Shown: positions 51,045 to 60,350 of the stretch, piece after piece
Layout: each line of letters starts with the position of its first letter
How positions within the stretch are numbered: the stretch's first letter is position 1
From: PRS1 sp965250265
Lineage (GTDB): Bacteria; Bacteroidota; Bacteroidia; Flavobacteriales; Flavobacteriaceae
DNA length: 64,000 nucleotides
Direction of reading: 5' to 3'
Assembly: GCA_965250265.1 (NCBI GenBank)
Contig: CBDFNO010000009.1
Coordinates: 124,001-188,000 of the forward strand
The notes under the pieces: generated by a model
The model's input: the letters and a program-made list of their open reading frames with translations, nothing else
What the model was told of the DNA's origin: nothing
Databases searched by the model: none
Program-made: the position numbers and the translations under genes

Positions 51045-52205
51045 ATGAAAAAAACTATCTTATCTATAGCAATTTTAGTATCATGTTTTGGCTTTTCGCA
51101 AACTAAAAGTCAGGATACAACAGCAACAAATCAACAACAAAATGAGTCTCAAAATATATTAAATGGTAACATTTCTGAAGGTGTAACAATTGGTGGTTAT
51201 GCACAAGTAGATTACAACCAACCAGAAGGAAAAAATGGAAAGCTTGATGTACATAGAATGGTATTGTTGTTAGGATACAAGTTTAGTGATCGAGTTCAAT
51301 TTGTTACCGAAATTGAATATGAGCATGTTAAAGAAGTATTTGTTGAGCAAGCTTTTTTAAGCTATAGTATAAGCGATAATTTAAATATTCGTGGTGGACT
51401 AATGCTAGTTCCAATGGGAATAGTAAATGAATATCATGAACCAACTACATTTAATGGAATTGAACGTCCAAATGTAGATAAGAGTATTGTGCCATCAACT
51501 TGGAGAGAGATTGGAATTGGTGTGTCGGGCAGATTTAATGAAGCATCATTACGTTATCAAGCTTATATTTTTAATGGTTTTGCTTCAGTAAATGACGGTA
51601 AAGTACTTGGAGGAAAAAACGGACTTCGTAATGGACGCCAAAAAGGGGCAGAGTCGACAATAAATACTCCAAACTTTTCAGCGAAATTGGATTACTATGG
51701 TATTCCTGACTTGCGTTTAGGAGTTTCAGGATATTTTGGAAGAACTCAAGCCGCTGATGACGTAGATGATATTGATGGAGCAGATGTTGGAATTACGATG
51801 ATAGGATTAGATGCAAGATATGTACATAAACGGTTTTCAGCAAGAGGGCAATATATACATGCTTTATTATCTGGCACCGAAGGCTACAATGTTTTAAATG
51901 AAAGCGATTTAGGTGCAGAGCTTAAAGGATGGTACGCCGAAGCAGCTTATAATTTGTTGCCACTTACTAAAGAGCAAAAGTTAGATGCTTTTGTGCGTTA
52001 TGAGCAATATGATACCCATGCTGCTACAATAGATGCAAATATTACAAGAAATTTAGCATATAACCGCAACGAATGGACTTTAGGACTAAGCTATCATATT
52101 GCTCATGGAGCAGTAGTAAAAATGGACTATCAAATTTTAGATAATGATGTTATGGATAATGAAGGAAAAGGCCAATTAAATTTTGGATTTGGAGTGAGCT
52201 TTTAA
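51045..52205 (+). CDS. outer-membrane porin (phosphate-selective porin O/P-like)
   Basis: A 386-residue beta-barrel with a signal peptide (MKKTILSIAILVSCFGFSQ). The barrel begins with SEGVTIGGYAQVDYNQPEGK and has alternating strands with FSDRVQFVTEIEYEHVKEVF, then LNIRGGLMLVPMGIVNEYHE and TFNGIERPNVDKSIVPSTWR, ending in Phe (NFGFGVSF). This is the porin O/P-like group common in Flavobacteriia. It heads a cluster with an FMN-binding protein and a 4-TM protein. Confidence 0.85.
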   Translation: MKKTILSIAILVSCFGFSQTKSQDTTATNQQQNESQNILNGNISEGVTIGGYAQVDYNQPEGKNGKLDVHRMVLLLGYKFSDRVQFVTEIEYEHVKEVFVEQAFLSYSISDNLNIRGGLMLVPMGIVNEYHEPTTFNGIERPNVDKSIVPSTWREIGIGVSGRFNEASLRYQAYIFNGFASVNDGKVLGGKNGLRNGRQKGAESTINTPNFSAKLDYYGIPDLRLGVSGYFGRTQAADDVDDIDGADVGITMIGLDARYVHKRFSARGQYIHALLSGTEGYNVLNESDLGAELKGWYAEAAYNLLPLTKEQKLDAFVRYEQYDTHAATIDANITRNLAYNRNEWTLGLSYHIAHGAVVKMDYQILDNDVMDNEGKGQLNFGFGVSF

Positions 52206-52215
52206 TTAGTTATAT

Positions 52216-52743
52216 ATGAATTTTAAACTTGTATTATTAATTTTGTTATCTGTTTATGTACAGTCTTTTGAATTTCCTAAGAACATTCAAAAAAAAGTGG
52301 ATGCAACAATCATTTCAACATTTAATGTAGAAGACTTTTCGCTTCATTTAATTAATATTCCTTCAGAAATCGTTAAATCTTTGCCATCAACTTTCAAAAA
52401 TGAAAGCTTATATAAGATTAATACAAATGACACTTTATTGGGATACGCCTATGTAGCAAAAGCACCAAGTAAAACAGATGAGTTTGATTATTTGGTTTTA
52501 TTAGATAAAAATCTGATAATTGTAAAGTCTAAAGTTTTAATTTATCGTGAAGATTATGGAGGAGAAATTGGGAGTAAACGTTGGTTAAAACAGTTTATAG
52601 GAAAAACAAAAAACGACGAATTAAAATATGGAGGCAATATCTCAGCAATATCTGGTGCCACAATCTCTGTACGGTCTATGACTTCAGCCATTAATACATT
52701 ATTGAGCTCAATTAGAATCCTTCACAAAAACAATATTCTATAA
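52216..52743 (+). CDS. exported FMN-binding domain protein
   Basis: A 175-residue protein with a short signal (MNFKLVLLILLSVYVQSFEF). The FMN-binding (RnfG/NqrC-like) motif is ISAISGATISVRSMTSAINT near the C-terminus; Ser or Thr in SGATIS is the usual covalent FMN site, attached by ApbE. LIYREDYGGEIGSKRWLKQF before it is also typical. It is a likely periplasmic flavin electron carrier. Its stop overlaps the ATG of the next gene by one base. Confidence 0.85.
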   Translation: MNFKLVLLILLSVYVQSFEFPKNIQKKVDATIISTFNVEDFSLHLINIPSEIVKSLPSTFKNESLYKINTNDTLLGYAYVAKAPSKTDEFDYLVLLDKNLIIVKSKVLIYREDYGGEIGSKRWLKQFIGKTKNDELKYGGNISAISGATISVRSMTSAINTLLSSIRILHKNNIL

Positions 52744-53234
52744 TGCAACTAAACGGACTTATACAAACGCTTCCTAAAGAATTAAAATTACTAATAGGTA
52801 CTTTTATAATCGTATTAAGTATTGGTTTTTATACAGGATTGTTTTTTGTAGGAGAAACCTCTTCAGCTAATCCAAATGGTATAGAGGAACAGTATTTAGG
52901 AAATGAGACAGACGAAAATGCAACGGTCATGAAGTTTAAAAAAAGTGAGAAGGAAATGCTTAATTTAGTTCACAATCATGTGCTATCAATGTCGCTAATC
53001 TTTTTCTTGGTTGGATTAATTTTTAGTATTACTCAACTTAATAAAAACCTTAAAATATTTTTAATAATAGAACCTTTTATATCTGTTATACTCACTTTTG
53101 GAGGTATTTATTTGTTATGGAAAGGAATACTTTGGATGAAATATGTAGTCATGATTTCAGGAACTTTGATGACATTCTCTTTTGTAATTTCTACATTAAT
53201 AATTCTTTTTCAACTTTTTAAAAAGAATAAATAG
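52743..53234 (+). CDS. 4-TM membrane protein with conserved His pair
   Basis: A 163-residue protein with four helices (IGTFIIVLSIGFYTGLFFVG, VLSMSLIFFLVGLIFSI, FLIIEPFISVILTFGGIYLL, VVMISGTLMTFSFVISTLII). LNLVHNHVLSMS carries two His before helix 2, which could bind heme or pass electrons. It starts with one-base overlap after the FMN-binding protein, so the two are coupled. A role as the inner-membrane partner of the flavin carrier is inferred from this alone. Confidence 0.6.
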   Translation: MQLNGLIQTLPKELKLLIGTFIIVLSIGFYTGLFFVGETSSANPNGIEEQYLGNETDENATVMKFKKSEKEMLNLVHNHVLSMSLIFFLVGLIFSITQLNKNLKIFLIIEPFISVILTFGGIYLLWKGILWMKYVVMISGTLMTFSFVISTLIILFQLFKKNK

Positions 53235-53404
53235 AACAGTTATTTTTTCATTTTAGTAAAAATTTAATTTCCGCCTAACTTTTAAGTATCTTTATAGACC
53301 TAAAACTTCTGTTATGAAACGAGCATGTTAAAGTTTTTCTTACCAAAGGAAAATGATTAGTGGCGAATAGCATGTGACAGTTAAAAAACAATAAATATAA
53401 ACAC

Positions 53405-53911
53405 ATGAATACTGCAATTGAAAAATTATTAAACGATCAAGTTAAGTTCGAAGCAAGTGCATCGATGCAATATTTGGCGATGGCTTCATGGGCTGATGCA
53501 AATGGCTATAATGGTGTAGCGGAGTTCTTTTATTTACAATCTGAAGAAGAGCGCTTGCATATGATCAAATTAGTTAAGTTTATTAATGAGCGTAGCGCAA
53601 CGGTTATTATTCCAGAGTTAGATAAACCTAAAAGTAATTTTAAGTCTTTAAATCAACTATTTGAAACCTTTTTAGAACAAGAAGTTTTTGTAACCCAACA
53701 GATAAATCATGTTATTTACGAGTGTCTTCAGCATAAAGATTATAACGTACATAATTTCATGCAATGGTATGTAACCGAACAGTTAGAAGAAGAAGCTGTA
53801 GCTAAAACATTATTGGATAAATTAATGATTATTGGCGATGATAAATCCGGTCATTATTTGTTCGATAGAGATATTAATATAGTTGCTTCTGCAAATACAA
53901 ACCAAGAATAA
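53405..53911 (+). CDS. ferritin
   Basis: A 168-residue four-helix ferritin. The ferroxidase residues are present: Glu16 (QVKFEASASMQYLAMASWAD), Glu49 and His52 (QSEEERLHMIKLV), and a Glu in FLEQEVFVTQQINHV, plus Gln or Glu in WYVTEQLEEEAVAK. It stores iron in the cytoplasm. It sits 170 bp after the porin/FMN cluster. That interval holds no frame or terminator I trust. Confidence 0.92.
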   Translation: MNTAIEKLLNDQVKFEASASMQYLAMASWADANGYNGVAEFFYLQSEEERLHMIKLVKFINERSATVIIPELDKPKSNFKSLNQLFETFLEQEVFVTQQINHVIYECLQHKDYNVHNFMQWYVTEQLEEEAVAKTLLDKLMIIGDDKSGHYLFDRDINIVASANTNQE

Positions 53912-53930
53912 GATAATAGCTTTTTATTAA

Positions 53931-55199
53931 CTAAGCGATTTTTTTTGATACTAAGAGAGGAGCTTCAAAATAAGTAAAATATACAGTGCCTATAATAGTG
54001 CTGAAATAATAAAAAGCAATTAAGTAGTTTCCATAGGTGATATATTGATTTAATCCAAACCAATCGCCAAAGTAATATAGTATAGAAAAAGCTAATACTA
54101 CTCGAATCCCTTCAACAAATATAGCATGTTTCTTTTTATCCATTAAAGAGGTATAACCATAAATACCTATAAAAACTATTAATCCGTAGAGTAGCAAATT
54201 ATTAAACCCAATATTTCCATAGTTATAAAACATAAATAACATTAATACTGTAGTTGCAATAAGCTGGTAAGTAGACCATAATTTTAAAGCCTTTGAAGAC
54301 GGAGTTTTATATTTTTCAAAATTATGGATATCTTCAATAGTTGAAATTGGATATTTCTCAGAAACATCTTTAGGTCTCCAACCTGTTGGCATAAACCAAA
54401 TACGTAATTTATCCAGCCAATTTTTAGTTCTCCAGGCATCTTTAATCAGCCTCCAAATATGTTGAAAGTTTATCAAGATTGGATTCCAAGTACTTGCAGG
54501 TTTTAAAACACCATACACTGGCGGAACATTGTCTAGCTCTTCTTGAAATGTGCCAAAAGCCCTATCCCAAATGCAAAAAATAGCAGCCAAATTTTTATCT
54601 ATATACTCATTGTTTATAGCGTGATGAACACGATGTTGTGAAGGCGTAACAATAATGTATTCTAAAATCCCCAGTTTGCCAATATGCTTGGTATGGTACC
54701 AAAATTGTGCAAATAAATGAATAGGAAGTAATAATGAAATGATTTTTGCAGGCACTCCTAAAAGTGCAGCTGGAATAAGTAGAAGCGGGAAATAGCCTAA
54801 CAAATTAGAAATAGACTGTCGTAATGCACAGGGTAAATTAAATTCTTCGCTACTATGGTGAATTACATGCTGATTCCAAAAGAAATTTACTTTATGGCTT
54901 AATCTATGATTCCAATAACTTGCAAAATCAATAGCAACAAATGCAGTAACATAAACCAGCCAAGTAGATTGTATTTCAAAAAATGCAAGTTTGTCTAGCA
55001 TAAAAGGATAGGATACAATAACCAAAACAAGCCCTAAAGAATCTTTAATAACATTTGTTAGCCCAGAACTCAAACTGGAAATGGTGTCCATTGGTCGATG
55101 TGTTTGTTTTTTAACAATATGACCATAACCAATTTCAACTAAGACTAAACCAATAAAAAACGGAATAGCATATAATAAAGCAGTCGCGTAGGCTTCCAT
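53931..55199 (-). CDS. sterol desaturase / fatty acid hydroxylase family protein
   Basis: A 422-residue membrane protein with about ten helices. The di-iron His boxes are HRLSH, NQHVIHHSSEEFN and the later TPSQHRVHHAINNEYIDKN, the complete set for the fatty acid hydroxylase superfamily. The C-terminal 130 residues add several extra helices (LLLYGLIVFIGIYGYTSLMD). It probably hydroxylates or desaturates a membrane lipid. Same-strand neighbours are absent; it lies tail to tail with ferritin, 19 bp apart. Confidence 0.87.
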   Translation of the reverse strand: MEAYATALLYAIPFFIGLVLVEIGYGHIVKKQTHRPMDTISSLSSGLTNVIKDSLGLVLVIVSYPFMLDKLAFFEIQSTWLVYVTAFVAIDFASYWNHRLSHKVNFFWNQHVIHHSSEEFNLPCALRQSISNLLGYFPLLLIPAALLGVPAKIISLLLPIHLFAQFWYHTKHIGKLGILEYIIVTPSQHRVHHAINNEYIDKNLAAIFCIWDRAFGTFQEELDNVPPVYGVLKPASTWNPILINFQHIWRLIKDAWRTKNWLDKLRIWFMPTGWRPKDVSEKYPISTIEDIHNFEKYKTPSSKALKLWSTYQLIATTVLMLFMFYNYGNIGFNNLLLYGLIVFIGIYGYTSLMDKKKHAIFVEGIRVVLAFSILYYFGDWFGLNQYITYGNYLIAFYYFSTIIGTVYFTYFEAPLLVSKKIA

Positions 55200-55318
55200 A
55201 TAAAGAATAATATAGGCTAAAATAAATATTTATTATCATTTAAAAAAAGCATACAATTTTAAATATAAATAAGTAAAATAATTTCCGTAAATTTGCATGC
55301 AATTAAAATCTAATTGCA

Positions 55319-56791
55319 ATGGCAACAGAATACAACAAAATTGTTGGCGAAGGTCTTACTTACGACGACGTTTTATTAGTCCCAGCATTTTCCGAAGTTT
55401 TACCTCGTGATGTAAACATTCAAACTAAATTTACCCGAAATATAACGATCAATATTCCTATTGTTTCCGCAGCTATGGATACTGTAACAGAAAGCAGAAT
55501 GGCAATTGCTATGGCTCAAGAAGGTGGTATTGGCGTGTTGCATAAAAATATGTCGATTGAGCAACAAGCCATAAAAGTTCGAAAGGTTAAACGTGCAGAA
55601 AGCGGAATGATAATCGATCCGGTTACCTTGCCACTTACTGCTATAGTTTTAGATGCAAAGCAAAACATGGCGGAGCATAGTATTGGCGGAATTCCTATAG
55701 TTGATGATAATGGATTTTTAAAAGGAATTGTTACCAATCGGGATTTGCGTTTCGAAAAAAACAATCAACGCCCAATTACGGAAGTGATGACAAGCGAAAA
55801 TTTAGTGACTGCAAAAGAAGGCACGTCATTATTAGATGCTGAAGAAATTTTACAAGAATATAAAATAGAAAAGCTACCTGTTGTAGATGATGATTATAAA
55901 TTAATCGGACTCATAACATTTAGAGACATAACCAAACTCACACTAAAACCAATCGCTAATAAGGATAGCTTTGGTCGTTTACGTGTTGCTGCAGCCATTG
56001 GTGTTACCGAAGATGCTGTTGATAGAACAGAAGCCTTGGTAAATGCTGGAGTAGATGCTGTCATCGTTGATACGGCACATGGTCATACAAAAGGTGTGGT
56101 AACGGTTTTAAAGAGTATAAAGGCTAAGTTTCCAAAGTTGGATGTTATCGTTGGTAATATTGCAACAGCAACTGCTGCAAAATATTTGGTTGATGCAGGA
56201 GCAGATGCAGTAAAAGTTGGTATTGGTCCAGGTTCTATTTGTACAACGCGAGTTATTGCAGGTGTTGGGTATCCACAATTTTCGGCAGTCCTGGAGGTTG
56301 CATCTGCCATTAAAGGTAGTGGAGTACCGGTAATTGCCGATGGAGGCATTCGTTATACTGGAGATATTCCAAAAGCCATTGCCGCAGGAGCCGATTGCGT
56401 CATGTTGGGCTCATTATTGGCTGGAACCAAAGAATCTCCTGGAGAAACCATTATTTACGAAGGCCGAAAATTTAAGTCTTACCGGGGTATGGGAAGCGTA
56501 GAAGCGATGAAACAAGGTAGTAAGGATCGCTATTTTCAAGATGTCGAAGACGATATTAAAAAGTTAGTGCCTGAAGGTATTGTAGGTCGCGTACCTTATA
56601 AAGGAGAGTTATATGAAAGTATCCACCAGTTTATTGGTGGATTACGTGCTGGTATGGGTTATTGCGGAGCAAAAAATATTGAAACTCTAAAAGAAACCGG
56701 ACAATTTGTAAAAATTACAGCTTCCGGAATTAATGAAAGTCATCCTCATGATGTTATGATAACAAAAGAATCGCCTAATTATTCGAGGTAA
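55319..56791 (+). CDS. guaB: inosine-5'-monophosphate dehydrogenase
   Basis: A 490-residue IMPDH, the first step of GMP synthesis. LTYDDVLLVPAFSEVLPRDV at the start, two CBS domains at about 95-205 (IGGIPIVDDNGFLKGIVTNR and KIEKLPVVDDDYKLIGLITF), the active-site loop VGIGPGSICTTRVIAGVG with catalytic Cys, and YRGMGSVEAM near the end are all intact. A TAAATTTG -7 box lies at 55288-55295, 24 bp before the ATG. Confidence 0.95.
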   Translation: MATEYNKIVGEGLTYDDVLLVPAFSEVLPRDVNIQTKFTRNITINIPIVSAAMDTVTESRMAIAMAQEGGIGVLHKNMSIEQQAIKVRKVKRAESGMIIDPVTLPLTAIVLDAKQNMAEHSIGGIPIVDDNGFLKGIVTNRDLRFEKNNQRPITEVMTSENLVTAKEGTSLLDAEEILQEYKIEKLPVVDDDYKLIGLITFRDITKLTLKPIANKDSFGRLRVAAAIGVTEDAVDRTEALVNAGVDAVIVDTAHGHTKGVVTVLKSIKAKFPKLDVIVGNIATATAAKYLVDAGADAVKVGIGPGSICTTRVIAGVGYPQFSAVLEVASAIKGSGVPVIADGGIRYTGDIPKAIAAGADCVMLGSLLAGTKESPGETIIYEGRKFKSYRGMGSVEAMKQGSKDRYFQDVEDDIKKLVPEGIVGRVPYKGELYESIHQFIGGLRAGMGYCGAKNIETLKETGQFVKITASGINESHPHDVMITKESPNYSR

Positions 56792-56849
56792 TTTTTTGAG
56801 GTTTTGTTTAGCTCCTGGTTAAATTACGATTAAATGCATTTATATCTTG

Positions 56850-57767
56850 TTATAGGCTTTTATGTTTAGTTATTTCTTCTTCACTTAGTTTTAGAAAAGT
56901 TGCTGCGTTATTATAGAAAATGTCTTCTTTTTGCTGTAATGACAGAAAATCAGCTGAGTTTACAGCTTCAATAGCCTCATCTATTGTAACTGGCCATTGC
57001 ATCTGATCGCTACCAAACATGATACGTTTTCCGAAACCCGAATCAACCAGCCCTTGTAAGAATTTATGAAATTCCTTTCTAGGGAGTGCCCAGCTTATAG
57101 CTCCCAAATCCACGTAGACCTGAAGATGAGCATACATTAAGGCTTTCATATCTTCGAGATAAGGCCAGCTTGCATGCATTATATAAATTCTCATAGTCGG
57201 GCGATTGAACAATATTTCTTCCAACTGTAAAGGTTTGCCCTGATAAGCCCGCGTCTTGGGATAGGCGAAATAAGCTCCACCAGGAGGACCACCAGGATAC
57301 ATGTGATATCCGATTGGTATATCAAGTTCTACAGCCAAATCAAAATATTCTACAAGACTTTTGTCAGTTGGTAACAAACCATCATAGTTTGGTGCTACCT
57401 CTCCTAATATGTCAAGATTTCCTTGTTCATGATACTTTCTTAAGTCTGTTATCGAAAAATGATGACCCTTCCCGATTAAGACTAAAGATGAATCAATTTT
57501 AGACCATTCTTCTCCATGATGAGAGACAGCTGCTTTTACAATATTGTATTTTTTGAATCTATTGAAAGTTTCTTTTTGATGCTTTTGCAATGATTCTGCA
57601 CCAATGTATGATTTGCCCGTTAAAGGGTTACTCATTTCCATTCCAAACAAAGGGCTTACTTCATTATATGCATGAACATGCATATCTATAATCGGTCCAG
57701 TGTAGTTTTGTGCTTCAGTATTTTCAATGAATGAAAACAAGCAAATCATCAGTAAGATTTTTTTCAT
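56850..57767 (-). CDS. secreted amidohydrolase (TIM-barrel)
   Basis: A 305-residue protein with a signal peptide (MKKILLMICLFSFIENTEAQ). The metal motif is PIIDMHVHAYNE, followed by PIGYHMYPGGPPGGAYFAYP, IYIMHASWPYLEDMKAL and the catalytic-type Asp in RIMFGSDQMQWPVTID. It belongs to the amidohydrolase-2 group of hydrolases and decarboxylases. The AraC regulator gene lies just upstream (13 bp), so the pair is likely one unit and the enzyme is probably induced by its substrate. Substrate unknown. Confidence 0.85.
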   Translation of the reverse strand: MKKILLMICLFSFIENTEAQNYTGPIIDMHVHAYNEVSPLFGMEMSNPLTGKSYIGAESLQKHQKETFNRFKKYNIVKAAVSHHGEEWSKIDSSLVLIGKGHHFSITDLRKYHEQGNLDILGEVAPNYDGLLPTDKSLVEYFDLAVELDIPIGYHMYPGGPPGGAYFAYPKTRAYQGKPLQLEEILFNRPTMRIYIMHASWPYLEDMKALMYAHLQVYVDLGAISWALPRKEFHKFLQGLVDSGFGKRIMFGSDQMQWPVTIDEAIEAVNSADFLSLQQKEDIFYNNAATFLKLSEEEITKHKSL

Positions 57768-57779
57768 TTTTTTATTAGT

Positions 57780-58607
57780 TTAATTGTGACCCAATGTATC
57801 AATATCTTTTAAGTTGTAATTGTAAAAATCCGAACTCTTTGTTTTTAAGTGTGAAAATCCTGAAGGCGAAATACCACCAAACTTCTTGAAATCTTTAATA
57901 AAGTGTGATTGGTCATAATAGCCACATTCATAGGTTACATTTGATAGTGATAAATCAGGACTGTTTAAGATGAGATTAGCTGCATGATTGAATCTTGCGA
58001 TCTTTCGAAAATAAACAGGGCTCATTCCAACATATTTTTTGAAGAGTTTTTGTAATCCACGATTGGATATACAAAGTGATTCGCTGAGCTTGTCTAAAGA
58101 TATATGCTGCTTAGATTTTAATGTAGCTATGGCAAAGGGCAATCTTGAGTCAAAATTGGTTAATTCAATTCTTTGAATTAGAAATGATTCAAGAACAATA
58201 AATTTCTGTTCAATAGAAGAAAGTTCTTTCAACTGACACTTGATTCTGCTCAAGTCACTCTCAGAAAATAAAATGTTAGGGTTAAATAAAGAATCATGTA
58301 ATTCTTGTGCAGGAATATGTTTTAAATAATAAAGACCATAACTATTGAATTGAACTGCCATGAATGCCATACCTATATAGGGCTGAAATGCAACTGTACT
58401 GGCACATGATGCATATAAAAAATTTTCAGTTAGGGAATGATTGACATAAATATCTTTATTTAAAGACAACAGAAGGTTACTCGTCGCATTTGGAAAAATG
58501 GCAGTAAATCCCTCAAAATAATCTTCTGAAGTAATTTCAACGTAGCTGAGGAAATTGACTATTTGTCTTAGACCATGGTCTTTTGGGATGTATATTTTTT
58601 GAATCAT
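57780..58607 (-). CDS. AraC family transcriptional regulator
   Basis: A 275-residue regulator. The N-terminal 130 residues look like DUF6597 (IVNFLSYVEITSEDYFEGFT, then FPNATSNLLLSLNKDIYVNH). The C-terminal double HTH is SLDKLSESLCISNRGLQKLF and VTYECGYYDQSHFIKDFKKF, followed by the usual GISPSGF. It ends 13 bp before the start of the amidohydrolase gene and likely controls it. Confidence 0.88.
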   Translation of the reverse strand: MIQKIYIPKDHGLRQIVNFLSYVEITSEDYFEGFTAIFPNATSNLLLSLNKDIYVNHSLTENFLYASCASTVAFQPYIGMAFMAVQFNSYGLYYLKHIPAQELHDSLFNPNILFSESDLSRIKCQLKELSSIEQKFIVLESFLIQRIELTNFDSRLPFAIATLKSKQHISLDKLSESLCISNRGLQKLFKKYVGMSPVYFRKIARFNHAANLILNSPDLSLSNVTYECGYYDQSHFIKDFKKFGGISPSGFSHLKTKSSDFYNYNLKDIDTLGHN

Positions 58608-58716
58608 AAATCACCTATAATTGCCCATAATGTCGTTATAGAAAACGTTTTAATGTTTATTTATCAACTGTTAAACGAAGTTCGTTGTTTTTAAATCAAG
58701 AATCAATAAAAATGAT

Positions 58717-59145
58717 TTAAGCATTTTCAGGCTTTGTGTGTTTTTGTCTCCAAAACAAAAGTCCAATTAAAAAACCAGCAATCATAGAAATACTATAAAT
58801 CGAGATGTTAAATTCATTATTTGCTAAAAATGAGGAGACTTTAGGTTCTATATTAAAAAGCACCATTATTAAGGCAATACCAATAACAATAATAGACCCA
58901 ATGGTACCATCAACGCGTTTTTTTAATGTAGTAATAAACAGGTTTGCTACCAATGCTCCCCAAAAATAGGTGAGTACAAACAGGCCATTATCGGTATATT
59001 CTTTTATAACATTACTAATAGTCTTACTATCAGATACTGCTAAGTAAATATCTATAGCTATTAAAAGTAAGAATAGAACTATTAGTACCTTTTGTGCTTT
59101 CTTAATAAAGCCTTTGTCTGATATATAAGTTGAAATGGATTTCAT
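58717..59145 (-). CDS. 4-TM membrane protein, unknown function
   Basis: A 142-residue protein with four helices (KVLIVLFLLLIAIDIYLAVS, FVLTYFWGALVANLFITTLK, IIVIGIALIMVLFNI, SISMIAGFLIGLLFWRQ). The FWGALVANLF segment matches the TFVWGVLGGHFF of the 59165-59572 protein in position, and both have the same layout, so the two are probably distant paralogs. It lies 19 bp after that gene. No family recognised. Confidence 0.6.
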   Translation of the reverse strand: MKSISTYISDKGFIKKAQKVLIVLFLLLIAIDIYLAVSDSKTISNVIKEYTDNGLFVLTYFWGALVANLFITTLKKRVDGTIGSIIVIGIALIMVLFNIEPKVSSFLANNEFNISIYSISMIAGFLIGLLFWRQKHTKPENA

Positions 59146-59164
59146 TGCTAATTGTATTTAATAT

Positions 59165-59572
59165 TTATTGAGACCAAGGGAAACATATTTCGGGTAGATG
59201 ACGTTGCGACCATATAAAATGTCCATATAATATTCCTGATAACAATAAAAATAATTGATACGATCTTAGTAACACAAAAGATCTGTCTAAATGGCGTCCT
59301 ATCCATATAAGGAATGCGACTATTAATACAAGCAATACAGGCGGAAGCCACCAATTACAACCTATAACTGGAATTTCAGTCCCTAAAAAGAAATGACCAC
59401 CTAAAACTCCCCAAACAAATGTGATAAAGAAATATTTAGAGTATGCCCAGTTCTTTAAAATAACATTTATGGTATCATTTTCAACTTTATTAAAGTTGAG
59501 ATAAAAGTTAAACAGTATAAGAAAACCAATAGAGCCAATAACTATATACTCTACAATTTTAACTTCAAGCAT
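59165..59572 (-). CDS. 4-TM membrane protein, unknown function
   Basis: A 135-residue protein with four helices (IVIGSIGFLILFNFYLNF, FITFVWGVLGGHFFLG, LPPVLLVLIVAFLIWIGRHL, LFLLLSGILYGHFIWSQRH). Charged His and Trp residues sit near the ends of helices 2 and 4 (GGHFFLG, GHFIWSQRH). It is upstream of, and co-directional with, the 58717-59145 gene. No family recognised. Confidence 0.6.
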   Translation of the reverse strand: MLEVKIVEYIVIGSIGFLILFNFYLNFNKVENDTINVILKNWAYSKYFFITFVWGVLGGHFFLGTEIPVIGCNWWLPPVLLVLIVAFLIWIGRHLDRSFVLLRSYQLFLLLSGILYGHFIWSQRHLPEICFPWSQ

Positions 59573-59727
59573 AACTAATTGTTTTGCATTGCTTTAAAGA
59601 TAACTAAAATTTTGTTATGTATTTAAAATAAACATTTCATCCTAATAAAATTACAATTCGGTCAGTCTCTTTTTTAGTAATGATGTAAACTATAGACATT
59701 TGTTCCATAATTAAAAAACGAATTATT

Positions 59728-60348
59728 ATGCAAAAATTAATCATCATTTTAGTACTATTAGTTTCAGGAGTTATGACTTCTCAAACAAATTATGAAAAAG
59801 GCATGCAAAAAGCCTTTGAACTTTGGGGAAGCAACCCGATGGAAGCTTCAAATTTATTTGAGCGTATTGCCAATGCAGAACCCGACAATTGGTTACCAAG
59901 TTACTACGCAGCGCAAATTAATATTGTAAGTAGTTTTGGAGAGCAAGACAAAGAAAAATTGACTGCACAACTTGGTAAAGCGCAAGATTTACTAAATGTA
60001 TCTAAAGCTATTTCTAAAGATAACCCTGAAATATTGGTTATGGAAGCTTTATTAAATACCGCTTGGGTAGCCTATGATGGTGCCACTTATGGTATGACAT
60101 TAACCGGAAAAATTGTTGCATTATATGCTCAAGCAGAGCAAATAGCTCCGCAAAACCCAAGAGTGGTTTTAAATAAGACAGAATGGGCAATGGGAAGTGC
60201 TCGCTTTTTTGGTCAAGACACAGCGCCATTTTGTAAAGATGTAGAACGCGCTTTAGAACTTTTTGCTAACTTTAAGCCTGAAAGTTCATTTCACCCAAAA
60301 TGGGGAAAAGAAAGAGCAGAACAAATTTTAGAATCTTGTAAAAATTAA
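59728..60348 (+). CDS. exported TPR-like protein
   Basis: A 206-residue protein with a signal peptide (MQKLIIILVLLVSGVMTSQ). The mature part is helical with TPR-like repeats: EKGMQKAFELWGSNPMEASN, LFERIANAEPDNWLPSYYAA and ISKDNPEILVMEALLNTAWV. It starts the plus-strand unit that continues with the LytS-type kinase 2 bp after its stop, so it may sense or transmit an envelope signal; this is inference from position. Confidence 0.7.
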   Translation: MQKLIIILVLLVSGVMTSQTNYEKGMQKAFELWGSNPMEASNLFERIANAEPDNWLPSYYAAQINIVSSFGEQDKEKLTAQLGKAQDLLNVSKAISKDNPEILVMEALLNTAWVAYDGATYGMTLTGKIVALYAQAEQIAPQNPRVVLNKTEWAMGSARFFGQDTAPFCKDVERALELFANFKPESSFHPKWGKERAEQILESCKN

Positions 60349-60350
60349 TA

